This document shows positions 58,643 to 64,000 of a DNA stretch of 64,000 bases, in pieces (the first letter of the stretch is position 1; every line of letters begins with the position of its first letter). The stretch spans positions 62,001-126,000 of the forward strand of contig CAWDYA010000008.1 in NCBI GenBank assembly GCA_963806495.1. Reading direction: 5' to 3'. This DNA is from CAWDYA01 sp963806495 (GTDB taxonomy: Bacteria > Acidobacteriota > Polarisedimenticolia > JACPZX01 > DASXTC01). Below the pieces are notes generated by a model. That model was not told the origin of the DNA, did not search any database, and saw nothing but the letters and a program-made list of their open reading frames with translations. The position numbers and the translations under genes are program-made.

Positions 58643-59308
58643 ATGCCGATCGAGACGTTCCTCATCGACGGCCCCGCCGGCAGGCTGGAGTGCCTGCTCA
58701 AGACGCCGGCGGGGGATCGCCGCCCACCCGGCGCGGCGCTGGTGTGCCATCCCCATCCACTGTTCGGCGGCTCCATGCACAACAAGGTGGTGCATGCGGC
58801 CGCGCTCGCGCTCTCGTCCGAGGGGCTGCCGGTGCTGAGGTTCAACTTCCGTGGCGTGGGGATGAGCGAGGGGAAGCACGACGCTGGCCCCGGAGAGACG
58901 GGCGACGTCCGCGCCGTGCTGGGGCATCTGTCCGGCCTGTACCCCGGCCTGCCGCTCGTCGTGGCCGGCTATTCGTTCGGCGCCTGGGTCGGGCTGCGGG
59001 CCGGCTGCGACGAGCCGCGTGTGGCGGGGCTCATCGGCATCGGGATGCCGGTCGGGTTGTACGACTTTTCTTACCTGGGATCGTGCGGCCGGCCGATGGC
59101 GTTCATCCAGGGGGACCAGGACCGCTTCGGCCCACTCCCCTTTCTGATGGCCCTGGCGGCGGCGCTGCCGGGCGGCGCGAGAGTGCTCCCGGTCACCGGC
59201 ACGGGGCACGACTTCGCCGGCAGGCTGGATCGCCTCGGTCAGAGGGTTCGCGAGGCGATCCCCGAGACGATCCTCAGACCGCCAGATCCGAGGCCAGCGA
59301 TTTCCTGA
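58643..59308 (+). CDS. Alpha/beta hydrolase (dienelactone-hydrolase-like, short)
   Basis: A 221-residue cytoplasmic serine hydrolase. ALVCHPHPLFGGSMHNKVVH is typical of a small alpha/beta-hydrolase group. FNFRGVGMSEG forms the core strand, GYSFGAWVGL contains the nucleophile, GDQDRFGPL the acid and GTGHDFAG the histidine. The group is often annotated as CocE/NonD- or dienelactone-hydrolase-like, with unknown natural substrates. The start at 58643 (MPIETFLIDG) is preferred over one seven codons upstream. It stands alone on the plus strand. Its 3' end overlaps that of the DUF3501 gene by 35 bases, so transcription converges. Confidence 0.85.
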   Translation: MPIETFLIDGPAGRLECLLKTPAGDRRPPGAALVCHPHPLFGGSMHNKVVHAAALALSSEGLPVLRFNFRGVGMSEGKHDAGPGETGDVRAVLGHLSGLYPGLPLVVAGYSFGAWVGLRAGCDEPRVAGLIGIGMPVGLYDFSYLGSCGRPMAFIQGDQDRFGPLPFLMALAAALPGGARVLPVTGTGHDFAGRLDRLGQRVREAIPETILRPPDPRPAIS

Positions 59309-59861
59309 TCTCCCCTTCGATGACGGCCCGCTCCCGGTAGCGCGGATGATCGATCACCAGCGTCACGGGCGCCCGCCCCTCGATAAGCGCGTGCGCCTGG
59401 CCCGGCGTGAGCCGGAACCTCACGTAGTGCACGGCGCTGATCCGCTGCTCGGTGCTGTGGCCGGCCTCGAACTGCGCCACCGCCCTGCCCTCTCCTTCGA
59501 TCTCCAGGTAAACCGCGCCCGGCTTGTCCAACCCGAGGAAACCGTCGAGCTCCTTGCGGATGTCGGCCGCGTCGGTGATCTCGATGAAGAGCGTGGCCGA
59601 GAGCTCTCCGCGCTCCGGGATCAACTCGTTCCAGGTGTCGATCTCGTGCTGGATCTGCTCCTCCTTCACCATCCTCTCGGCGCGCACCATCTCCTGCACC
59701 TGAGACAGGGCGGTCTCCCGGTTCTCGAACACCAGGGTCACCCGCGGCCCCACCTCGACGCGGCGGCGCGCTTTGAGATCGATGATCCGCTTGCGGAACG
59801 CCTCCCGCGTCTTCTCGTACTCGGTGAGGTCCTTGATATCGGCGATCGTCAGCTTCTCCAT
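59274..59861 (-). CDS. DUF3501 protein
   Basis: A 195-residue soluble protein matching the DUF3501 family by its N-terminus (MEKLTIADIKDLTEYEKTRE), the RKRIIDLKARRRVEVGPRVT segment, FENRETALSQVQEMVRAERM and a C-terminal VHYVRFRLTPGQ followed by VTLVIDHPRY. The family has no known activity. It nearly always travels with rubrerythrin and an HdrD-like iron-sulfur protein, as here: the HdrD-like gene lies 15 bases upstream. A helper or regulatory role in peroxide reduction is the usual guess. AAGGAG eight to nine bases before the ATG supports the start. Confidence 0.85.
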   Translation of the reverse strand: MEKLTIADIKDLTEYEKTREAFRKRIIDLKARRRVEVGPRVTLVFENRETALSQVQEMVRAERMVKEEQIQHEIDTWNELIPERGELSATLFIEITDAADIRKELDGFLGLDKPGAVYLEIEGEGRAVAQFEAGHSTEQRISAVHYVRFRLTPGQAHALIEGRAPVTLVIDHPRYRERAVIEGEIRKSLASDLAV

Positions 59862-59876
59862 GGTCGCGTTCTCCTT

Positions 59877-61151
59877 TCAGTCGCCGTAGGCCTTACGCAG
59901 GATCTGGATCGGGTGCAGCGGCCGCGTCCCGCAACCCTTCTCGATCTGCATCCCGGCCAGCGGGCAGTCCGATGCGGTCACATCCGGGCGCGCAGCGTCG
60001 ATCCGCTCAATCAGCGGGGCAGCCACCTTCAGCGACAGGTCGAAATACTCCTTCTTGAATCCCCAGGTGCCGTCGATGCCCGAGCAGTGATCCATCATCT
60101 CGACCTCGGCTCCCGGGATCAGGGCCATCAGGTCGCGCGACTTGTATCCGATGTTCTGCGCCTTCAGGTGGCAGGGCAGATGGTACGCCACCTTGCCCAC
60201 CGGAGCCGTGAAGGATGTGTCCAGGCGGCCCTCCTTGTGGAGCTTCATCAGGTATTCGCAGATGTCATATGTGTGCGCCCCCACCTCGGCCGCCTGGTCG
60301 GTGCCCACCATGTGCGGGTACTCGTGCTTGAGCGTGAACGAGCAGGTCGGGCCGGGGACGACGATGTCGCGGCCCTCGGCCACGGCACGCGAGAGCGAGT
60401 CGACGTTGCGGCGCGCGAGATCGAGCGCGCTGTCGAGGTCGCCGCCGTCGAGAAACGGCATGCCGCAGCACTGCAGGCCGGGCAGCGAGACATCGATATG
60501 GTTGCGCTCGAGAACCTCGACGGTCGCCCGGCCGATGTCGGGTTCGTTGTACTCCACCGAGCAGGTCGGGAAAAGCGCGACCTTCGCGCCTGTGCCGGAG
60601 ATCGGCTGCCGGCCCTTCGTGTGCCGGCGGAACCACTTCGAGAAGGTCTGCCGGTGGTATTTCGGCAGGTTCCTGTCCCGGTGTATCCCCAGCACCGACT
60701 CCATCAGGACGCGGTTCAGCTTCAGCCTGTTGGCCCAGTTGGACAGCGGCGCGAGCATCGACCCCATCCGCCCCATCCTGTCGGCCATTCCGAGGATCCG
60801 GTCCTGCAGCGGCACCCCTTCCTTCTTCGCGCGGGAGGCGCGGGACCGGAGCATCAGCCGGGGGAAATCGAGCATCCACCGGTGCGGCGGATGATAGGGG
60901 CAGTGGTTGTAGCAGAGCTTGCACTGATAGCACAGGTCGACGACGCTGCGAAGATCGGGGGCCGTCAACCCGTCCACATCCTGTGTAGGATTGTTGTCGA
61001 TCCGGTCGAACAGATCCGGAAACGACGGACACAGGGGCAGGCAGCGCCGGCACCCGTGGCAGATGTCGAACACACGCCGCATCTCCTTCTCGACCGAATT
61101 CTCGTCGAGATACTCCGGGCTTCGTATGTCGTAGACGATCGGGTCCGCCAC
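59877..61151 (-). CDS. HdrD/GlpC-like iron-sulfur oxidoreductase
   Basis: A 424-residue cytoplasmic protein. Two ferredoxin clusters (CHGCRRCLPLC near residue 31 and CYQCKLCYNHC near residue 74) lead to two CCG domains: FPTCSVEYN with LQCCGMPFLDGG, and LPCHLKAQNIG with DHCSGIDGTWG, the second with CCG changed to CSG. This resembles GlpC and HdrD subunits that pass electrons between a low-potential donor and a quinone or thiol. In rubrerythrin clusters it is presumed to reduce rubrerythrin. The start is a GTG preceded by AAGGAGG. It sits between rubrerythrin (24-base gap) and DUF3501 (15-base gap). Confidence 0.85.
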   Translation of the reverse strand: MADPIVYDIRSPEYLDENSVEKEMRRVFDICHGCRRCLPLCPSFPDLFDRIDNNPTQDVDGLTAPDLRSVVDLCYQCKLCYNHCPYHPPHRWMLDFPRLMLRSRASRAKKEGVPLQDRILGMADRMGRMGSMLAPLSNWANRLKLNRVLMESVLGIHRDRNLPKYHRQTFSKWFRRHTKGRQPISGTGAKVALFPTCSVEYNEPDIGRATVEVLERNHIDVSLPGLQCCGMPFLDGGDLDSALDLARRNVDSLSRAVAEGRDIVVPGPTCSFTLKHEYPHMVGTDQAAEVGAHTYDICEYLMKLHKEGRLDTSFTAPVGKVAYHLPCHLKAQNIGYKSRDLMALIPGAEVEMMDHCSGIDGTWGFKKEYFDLSLKVAAPLIERIDAARPDVTASDCPLAGMQIEKGCGTRPLHPIQILRKAYGD

Positions 61152-61175
61152 CGCCTGCCTCCTTGTTCTCGTGCG

Positions 61176-61601
61176 TTACTTGCCGAGGGTGTCGAGCCCC
61201 TTCTGGAACCGGCCGGCGTGGGAGCGCTCGGCGCGTGCCAGAGTCTCGAACCAGTCCGCGATCTCGCTGAACCCTTCCTCACGCGCCGTCTTGGCCATTC
61301 CGGGGTACATCTGGGTGTACTCGTACGTCTCGCCCGCGACGGCCGACTTGAGGTTCATCTGCGTGGAGCCAATCGGCTCGCCCGTCGCCGGGTCGCCGAC
61401 CTGCTTCAGGTAGTCCAGATGTCCATGCGCGTGTCCGGTCTCACCCTCTGCGGTGTCACGGAACAGCCCCGCCACGTCGGGATGCCCCTCCACGTCGGCG
61501 GCCTTGGCGAAGTACAGGTACCGGCGGTTCGCCTGCGACTCGCCGGCGAACGCCTCCTTCAGGTTCTCATGCGTCTTGGTGCCCTTCAGTTCCTTTGCCA
61601 T
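61176..61601 (-). CDS. Rubrerythrin-family diiron peroxidase without rubredoxin domain
   Basis: A 141-residue four-helix diiron protein. Iron ligands are visible in ENLKEAFAGESQANRRY, AEGETGHAHGH, AVAGETYEYTQMYP and ETLARAERSHAGRF, the paired E...ExxH pattern of rubrerythrins. The C-terminal rubredoxin found in classical rubrerythrin is missing, so electrons must come from another protein, probably the HdrD-like neighbour. The family reduces hydrogen peroxide to water. AAGGAGG five bases before the ATG fixes the start. The first 35 bases overlap the end of the PerR gene, so the two are coupled. Confidence 0.92.
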   Translation of the reverse strand: MAKELKGTKTHENLKEAFAGESQANRRYLYFAKAADVEGHPDVAGLFRDTAEGETGHAHGHLDYLKQVGDPATGEPIGSTQMNLKSAVAGETYEYTQMYPGMAKTAREEGFSEIADWFETLARAERSHAGRFQKGLDTLGK

Positions 61602-62115
61602 GTCTTCCTCCTTGTTTGTTCCGTTGCTCCTTCGATGCAGGGTGCCGCCCGTGCTCATCCCGGCAGCTCCTGCAGTACCCGACGAACTGGATCTGATATC
61701 CGGTGATCTCGAACCCTTGAGGAACGCCTTGCTCGTCTTCCGCGGAGGCGCCCGCCGATCCTTCGAGGCGGAGCCCCTCGAGCGATTCGCCCTTCACGTC
61801 GATGATCGACCGGCAGGAGAGGCAGACCAGGTGGTGGTGCGGCTCGAGAGCCGCTTCGAACCGGGCGGTGCCGCGGGTCTGCCCGACGTCGGCGACCAGT
61901 CCCAGCCTGCAGAGCGTCTCCAGAGTGCGGTAGACGGTCCCGCGCGAAATGGTGGGAAACCGCGACCGGACCGTGCGGTAGATCTCCTCGGCGCCGGGAT
62001 GCGTATCGGTCCCGATCAACGCTTCATAGACCGCCATCCGCTGGTGGGTCACGCTGAGACCCCGGGCGCGACAGGCGGCCGCGAACGAGTCGAGAACCTG
62101 CTTCGTATCGATCAA
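61567..62115 (-). CDS. perR: Fur-family regulator, probable PerR
   Basis: A 182-residue metalloregulator. Residues about 8-85 are a winged helix (GLSVTHQRMAVYEALIGTDT, FPTISRGTVYRTLETLCRLG). Residues about 90-160 carry the dimer domain with HHHLVCLSC and GYCRSCR, the two CxxC pairs of the structural zinc. A position directly leading a rubrerythrin operon points to peroxide rather than iron sensing. The start is a TTG with AGGAGG ten bases upstream; no ATG fits. The last ~30 residues (after CRSCRDEHG) are basic, cover the rubrerythrin start and look unstructured. A Per-box-like site in the promoter suggests autorepression. Confidence 0.85.
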   Translation of the reverse strand: MIDTKQVLDSFAAACRARGLSVTHQRMAVYEALIGTDTHPGAEEIYRTVRSRFPTISRGTVYRTLETLCRLGLVADVGQTRGTARFEAALEPHHHLVCLSCRSIIDVKGESLEGLRLEGSAGASAEDEQGVPQGFEITGYQIQFVGYCRSCRDEHGRHPASKEQRNKQGGRHGKGTEGHQDA

Positions 62116-62133
62116 ACCGGGGCGCCCTCCTGT

Positions 62134-62149
62134 TTAGTAATAATTCTCA
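62134..62149 (-). promoter_or_regulatory. Per/Fur-box-like operator
   Basis: On the plus strand TTAGTAATAATTCTCA resembles the PerR box TTAGAATTATTCTAA, with one extra base and two mismatches, in sequence much richer in A/T than its surroundings. It lies just downstream of the predicted transcription start of perR, where bound repressor would block elongation. Confidence 0.45.
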
Positions 62150-62157
62150 GGTGGGTA

Positions 62158-62186
62158 ACTGTAGCACCCCCGACGGCAGGTGTCCA
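62158..62186 (-). promoter_or_regulatory. Sigma-70 promoter of the perR-rubrerythrin operon
   Basis: On the minus strand TGGACA (62186-62181) and TACAGT (62163-62158) are 17 bases apart. The start point would be about 62151, giving a leader of about 36 bases with the Per-box-like site and AGGAGG before the TTG start of perR. Confidence 0.5.
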
Positions 62187-62233
62187 CTTCCGCTCAACTC
62201 AATGACAGGGAAGAGCTTATCCTGCCATCCGCC

Positions 62234-62650
62234 TCACACCAGGTCCAGGTCTGAGAAGAAGTACCGGATCTCCGTAGCCGCGGATTCGGGCGAGTCGGAT
62301 CCATGGACCACGTTCTTCTCCACCGAGGAGGCCAGCGCCTTGCGGATGGTGCCTTCCTCGGCCCTGGCCGGGTCGGTGGCCCCCATCAGCTTGCGCAACC
62401 GGGCGATCACGTCCTCTCCCTCGAGCACCATCGGCATGCAGGGCCCCGAAGACATGAAGGCCGTGAGGCTCTCGAAGAAGGGACGCTCCCGGTGCACCGC
62501 GTAGAACCCCTCCGCCTCCCTGCGCGTGAGGTGAACGAGACGGGCCGCCGCGATCCGGAAGCCCGCCTTCTCGAAGTACCCGATGATCTGTCCGGCGACG
62601 CGCTGCTGCACGGCGTCCGGCTTGATGATGGTCAGCGTTCGTTGCGGCAT
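62234..62650 (-). CDS. ndk: Nucleoside diphosphate kinase
   Basis: A 138-residue enzyme that transfers the gamma phosphate of ATP to nucleoside diphosphates. The N-terminus MPQRTLTIIKPDAVQ, the segment GFRIAAARLVHLTRREAEGF, and NVVHGSDSPESA with the phosphorylated His are all canonical, and the length is normal. AGGAG upstream of the ATG at 62650 lies just inside the end of sucD (7-base gap), so it belongs to the sucC-sucD-ndk operon. The pairing is sensible: succinyl-CoA synthetase makes ATP or GTP, and Ndk equilibrates the pools. It ends 84 bases before the perR promoter region. Confidence 0.97.
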   Translation of the reverse strand: MPQRTLTIIKPDAVQQRVAGQIIGYFEKAGFRIAAARLVHLTRREAEGFYAVHRERPFFESLTAFMSSGPCMPMVLEGEDVIARLRKLMGATDPARAEEGTIRKALASSVEKNVVHGSDSPESAATEIRYFFSDLDLV

Positions 62651-62657
62651 GTCGTTC

Positions 62658-63539
62658 TCATCTCCTGTCTGCGAGAGCCTTCTCGACCGTCTCTCCGAGT
62701 GTCGCCGGGCTGTCCGCCACGGCGATGCCTGCGGCGCGCAGGGCCTCGACCTTCTCCGCCGCGGTCCCATGCCCCCCGGCGATGATGGCTCCGGCATGCC
62801 CCATCCTCTTTCCCGGAGGCGCGGTGCGCCCCGCGACGAACGCCACCACCGGCTTGGTGAACTCGCGCTTGATGAAAGCGGCGGCCTCTTCCTCGGCCGT
62901 ACCGCCGATCTCGCCGATCATCAGGACCGCCTCGGTCTGCGGATCCTTCTCGAACAGCGTCAACGCGTCGATGAAGGTCGTGCCGATGATCGGGTCTCCG
63001 CCGATCCCGATGCAGGTGCTCTGGCCGATACCCCGCCGCGTGAGCTGGTCGACACCCTCGTAGGTGAGCGTCCCGCTGCGCGAGACGACGCCGATCGGGC
63101 CCTGTGCGTGGATCCTGCCGGGCATGATCCCCACCTTCGCGCGACCGGGCGAGATGATCCCCGGGCAGTTGGGGCCGATCAGCCGCGAGCCCGTCTGCGC
63201 GAGGAACGCCTTGACCCGGACCATGTCGAGCGTCGGGATCCCCTCGCTGATGCAGACGATCACCTTGACCCCGGACATCGCCGCCTCGAGGATGGCGTCG
63301 GCCGCGAAGGCGGGCGGAACGAAGATCAGCGAGACGTCGGCCTTCTGCTTCTCGACCGCCTCGGCCACCGTGTCGTACACCGGGATGTCGTCGACCTTCT
63401 GCCCGCCCTTGCCCGGCGTGACCCCCGCCACGATCTTCGTGTCGTGATATGCCTTGCATGCCCGGGCGTGGAAGGTGCCTTCCTTGCCCGTCAGCCCCTG
63501 AACGACGATTCGGCTGTTCTCGTTGACGAGGACGCTCAT
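62658..63539 (-). CDS. sucD: Succinyl-CoA synthetase alpha subunit
   Basis: A 293-residue CoA-binding and phosphohistidine-bearing subunit. VVQGLTGKEGTFHA begins the Rossmann CoA domain. GPNCPGIISPG and GKRMGHAGAIIAGGHGTAAE follow, the latter with the phosphorylated histidine. IGEIGGTAEEEAAAF is also conserved. It interconverts succinyl-CoA and succinate with substrate-level phosphorylation. The start at 63539 (MSVLVNENSRIVVQG) matches the family; nine upstream codons do not. It begins 13 bases after sucC and is followed by ndk. Confidence 0.97.
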   Translation of the reverse strand: MSVLVNENSRIVVQGLTGKEGTFHARACKAYHDTKIVAGVTPGKGGQKVDDIPVYDTVAEAVEKQKADVSLIFVPPAFAADAILEAAMSGVKVIVCISEGIPTLDMVRVKAFLAQTGSRLIGPNCPGIISPGRAKVGIMPGRIHAQGPIGVVSRSGTLTYEGVDQLTRRGIGQSTCIGIGGDPIIGTTFIDALTLFEKDPQTEAVLMIGEIGGTAEEEAAAFIKREFTKPVVAFVAGRTAPPGKRMGHAGAIIAGGHGTAAEKVEALRAAGIAVADSPATLGETVEKALADRR

Positions 63540-63552
63540 CGTGTCTCCCGTG

Positions 63553-64000
63553 TCATCGCGCGCCACCGGCGAGCCGGACGACCTTTTCCGCCGCTTCCTT
63601 CATGCCGTCGGCGACGGTAAAATCCAGACCCGAGTCCTTGAGGATCTTCTGGCCCTGCTCCTTGTTGGTTCCCTCGAGACGGACCACCACGGGCACCTTG
63701 ACGCCGACCTGCGTGGAGGCCTGGACGACGCCCTCCGCCACGATGTCGCATCGCATGATCCCGCCGAAAATATTGATCAGCACGGCCTTCACGTTGGGAT
63801 CCGACAGGATGATCCTGAAGGCGTTGGTCACCTGCTCGGCCGTGGCGCCGCCGCCCACGTCGAGGAAGTTGGCCGGGTCTCCGCCCGCCAGCTTGATGAT
63901 GTCCATGGTCGACATGGCCAGTCCGGCGCCGTTGACCATGCACCCGACGTTGCCGTTCAGCTTGATGTAGTTGAGCGAGTACTTGGAGGCCTCGACCTCG
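63553..64000 (-). CDS. sucC: Succinyl-CoA synthetase beta subunit, 3' part only
   Basis: The C-terminal ~148 residues are inside the window; the frame is open to the right edge. NYIKLNGNVGCMVNGAGLAM, STMDIIKLAGGDPANFLDVG, LINIFGGIMRCD and VVRLEGTNKEQGQKIL are characteristic of the CoA-ligase domain of the beta subunit. The ATP-grasp domain that sets ATP or GTP preference lies outside. It is the first visible gene of the sucC-sucD-ndk operon on the minus strand. Confidence 0.97.
   Translation of the reverse strand, partial: EVEASKYSLNYIKLNGNVGCMVNGAGLAMSTMDIIKLAGGDPANFLDVGGGATAEQVTNAFRIILSDPNVKAVLINIFGGIMRCDIVAEGVVQASTQVGVKVPVVVRLEGTNKEQGQKILKDSGLDFTVADGMKEAAEKVVRLAGGAR

Noticed and set aside
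61195..61225. TGGCACGCGCC on the minus strand inside rubrerythrin as a sigma-54 promoter
   Set aside because: The -12 TTGC is missing and the site lies within coding sequence.

Overview
The window comes from a GC-rich (about two thirds G+C by eye), Gram-negative bacterium. It encodes an outer-membrane TonB-dependent receptor, lipoproteins and secreted enzymes, sigma-54 promoters with NtrC-type activators, and a mix of oxidative (aconitase, succinyl-CoA synthetase) and low-potential iron-sulfur metabolism (PFOR, HybA/HybB-like, HdrD-like). The Oar-like receptor, PafA-type phosphatase, NamZ, DPP-IV, serine/threonine kinase and very large subtilisin suggest Acidobacteriota or a neighbouring phylum. 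This placement is an inference; no rRNA or tRNA gene was recognised, and no CRISPR array, insertion sequence, attachment site or origin was seen.

Left part (1-18 kb): end of a TonB receptor, cystathionine beta-synthase-like enzyme, secreted sugar-dehydrogenase-like protein, PilZ protein, YbhN-like flippase, a sirtuin beside an iodotyrosine-deiodinase-like nitroreductase, a candidate selenoprotein (in-frame TGA followed by a SECIS-like hairpin), CorA, a cupredoxin-like lipoprotein with a PuuD-like membrane protein, a PafA-type phosphatase with a zinc-ribbon protein, a TPR protein and NamZ.

Middle (18-36 kb): aconitase is followed by a tight four-gene cassette (C39-like peptidase, RLAN/RimK ATP-grasp ligase, GCS2 ligase, N-formylglutamate amidohydrolase-like enzyme) that looks like a small-peptide or amide synthesis pathway. 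Facing it is a six-gene minus-strand operon: a GcvH-like protein without its lipoyl lysine, HybA-like and HybB-like proteins, a sensor kinase with two heme c motifs, an NtrC-type regulator and archaemetzincin. A near-consensus sigma-54 promoter precedes it, suggesting the regulator controls its own operon. Next comes a four-gene pyruvate:ferredoxin oxidoreductase operon.

36-50 kb: DPP-IV peptidase and a Ser/Thr kinase, then a badly frame-disrupted HlyD gene, a truncated PrsK-like kinase and a PrsR-like sigma-54 activator. Directly downstream, a consensus sigma-54 promoter with an upstream inverted repeat drives a small basic protein made of six decapeptide repeats and closed by its own terminator. 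Converging on it are two multidomain HlyD proteins, PqqD/site-2-protease/HlyD and GAF3/HlyD. Together they form the best candidate for an undescribed, regulated peptide-handling or export system. An ArsM-ArsN2 fusion is transcribed divergently.

Right part (50-64 kb): a 7.4-kb gene for a secreted subtilisin with four copies of a roughly 1.3-kb modular repeat, an SPFH/ribbon-helix-helix pair with a likely autoregulatory operator, a PerR-rubrerythrin-HdrD-like-DUF3501 peroxide-defence operon, and ndk-sucD-sucC.

At least eight single-base frameshifts in six otherwise intact genes are all explained by one extra base. That suggests a sequencing or assembly artefact more than gene decay, so affected genes are given as one feature with the break stated.
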